From Phycisphaerae bacterium (GTDB taxonomy: Bacteria > Planctomycetota > Phycisphaerae > Sedimentisphaerales > Anaerohalosphaeraceae): 5,919 nucleotides of DNA. The first letter of the stretch is position 1, and each line of letters begins with the position of its first letter. Under the pieces are notes generated by a model. The model was not told the DNA's origin. It worked only from the letters and a program-made list of their open reading frames with translations, and did no database searches. Positions 5,839 through 5,919 of the stretch are shown in pieces. The position numbers were made by a program, and so were the translations under genes. The stretch covers positions 1-5,919 of the forward strand of contig SKKI01000130.1 of assembly GCA_007121565.1 (NCBI GenBank), given 5' to 3'.

Positions 5839-5867
5839 ATCCTATCGCCGCAGTACAGAGCTGTCAA
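5839..5867 (-). promoter_or_regulatory. Sigma70-like promoter of the STAS-RsbW cluster
   Basis: On the minus strand a perfect TTGACA (5862-5867) and TAGGAT (5839-5844, 4 of 6 matches) are spaced by 17 nt, with AT-rich sequence upstream (5868-5919). Transcription would begin near 5832 and leave a leader of about 30 nt. It is the strongest promoter match in the window and decides the STAS start. A second TTGACA at 5832-5837 on the other strand makes an inverted repeat with the -35, which may be chance. Confidence 0.7.
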
Positions 5868-5919
5868 GAAAAATGACGATTTTTGATGAATTTAAGGAGA
5901 AAATTCAATCTTTTTCAGG

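Noticed and set aside
5802..5867. N-terminal extension of the STAS protein from 5867
   Set aside because: The extension lies over the -35 and -10 elements and has no ribosome site; ATG 5801 has a good one.
5891..5919. AAGGAG on the plus strand near the right edge as the ribosome site of a divergent gene
   Set aside because: No start codon follows at a workable distance before the window ends.

Overview
The window reads as a stretch of a Gram-negative bacterial chromosome of moderate GC content. It holds seven protein genes in four transcription blocks and no RNA genes, insertion sequences or CRISPR arrays. An outer-membrane-type murein transglycosylase lipoprotein points to a diderm with peptidoglycan. 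The combination of a pyruvoyl-type arginine decarboxylase, a YteA/DksA-like protein with an acidic tail and a STAS/RsbW partner-switching pair suggests Planctomycetota, perhaps Phycisphaerae. That placement is inference from gene content, not proof.

Layout from left to right. (1) 1-1726, minus strand: mltA, a lytic transglycosylase lipoprotein, is followed 27 nt later by the 5' part of a metallo-beta-lactamase/beta-CASP nuclease gene that runs off the left edge. (2) 2806-1937 and 3363-2812, minus strand: pdaD (pyruvoyl arginine decarboxylase) and speB (agmatinase) lie about 5 nt apart and together encode arginine -> agmatine -> putrescine + urea. (3) 3364-3742: a 379-nt divergent intergenic region with a recognisable sigma70-like promoter for each side, a 9-bp direct repeat placed around the pdaD -35 element and an inverted repeat. 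(4) 3743-4321, plus strand: a DksA/TraR-family protein whose zinc finger has lost three of four cysteines and which carries a long acidic tail. (5) 5801-4343, minus strand: a regulatory cluster of a STAS anti-sigma-factor antagonist, an RsbW-like ATPase and a cysteine-rich, possibly GAF-like protein. It is led by a TTGACA-17-TAGGAT promoter and ends convergently with the DksA-like gene.

The polyamine operon is a complete two-step putrescine pathway. The STAS and RsbW genes are a matched pair for phosphorylation-controlled partner switching, but no sigma factor or PP2C phosphatase is in the window, so the output is unknown. The third gene of that cluster could be its sensory or accessory part.

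Three start sites were moved from the longest reading frame because of ribosome-binding or promoter signals: mltA to 1726, the STAS gene to 5801 and the RsbW-like gene to 5365. No clearly new system is visible. The most unusual items are the zinc-finger-less DksA-like protein and the unrecognised third gene of the partner-switching cluster.
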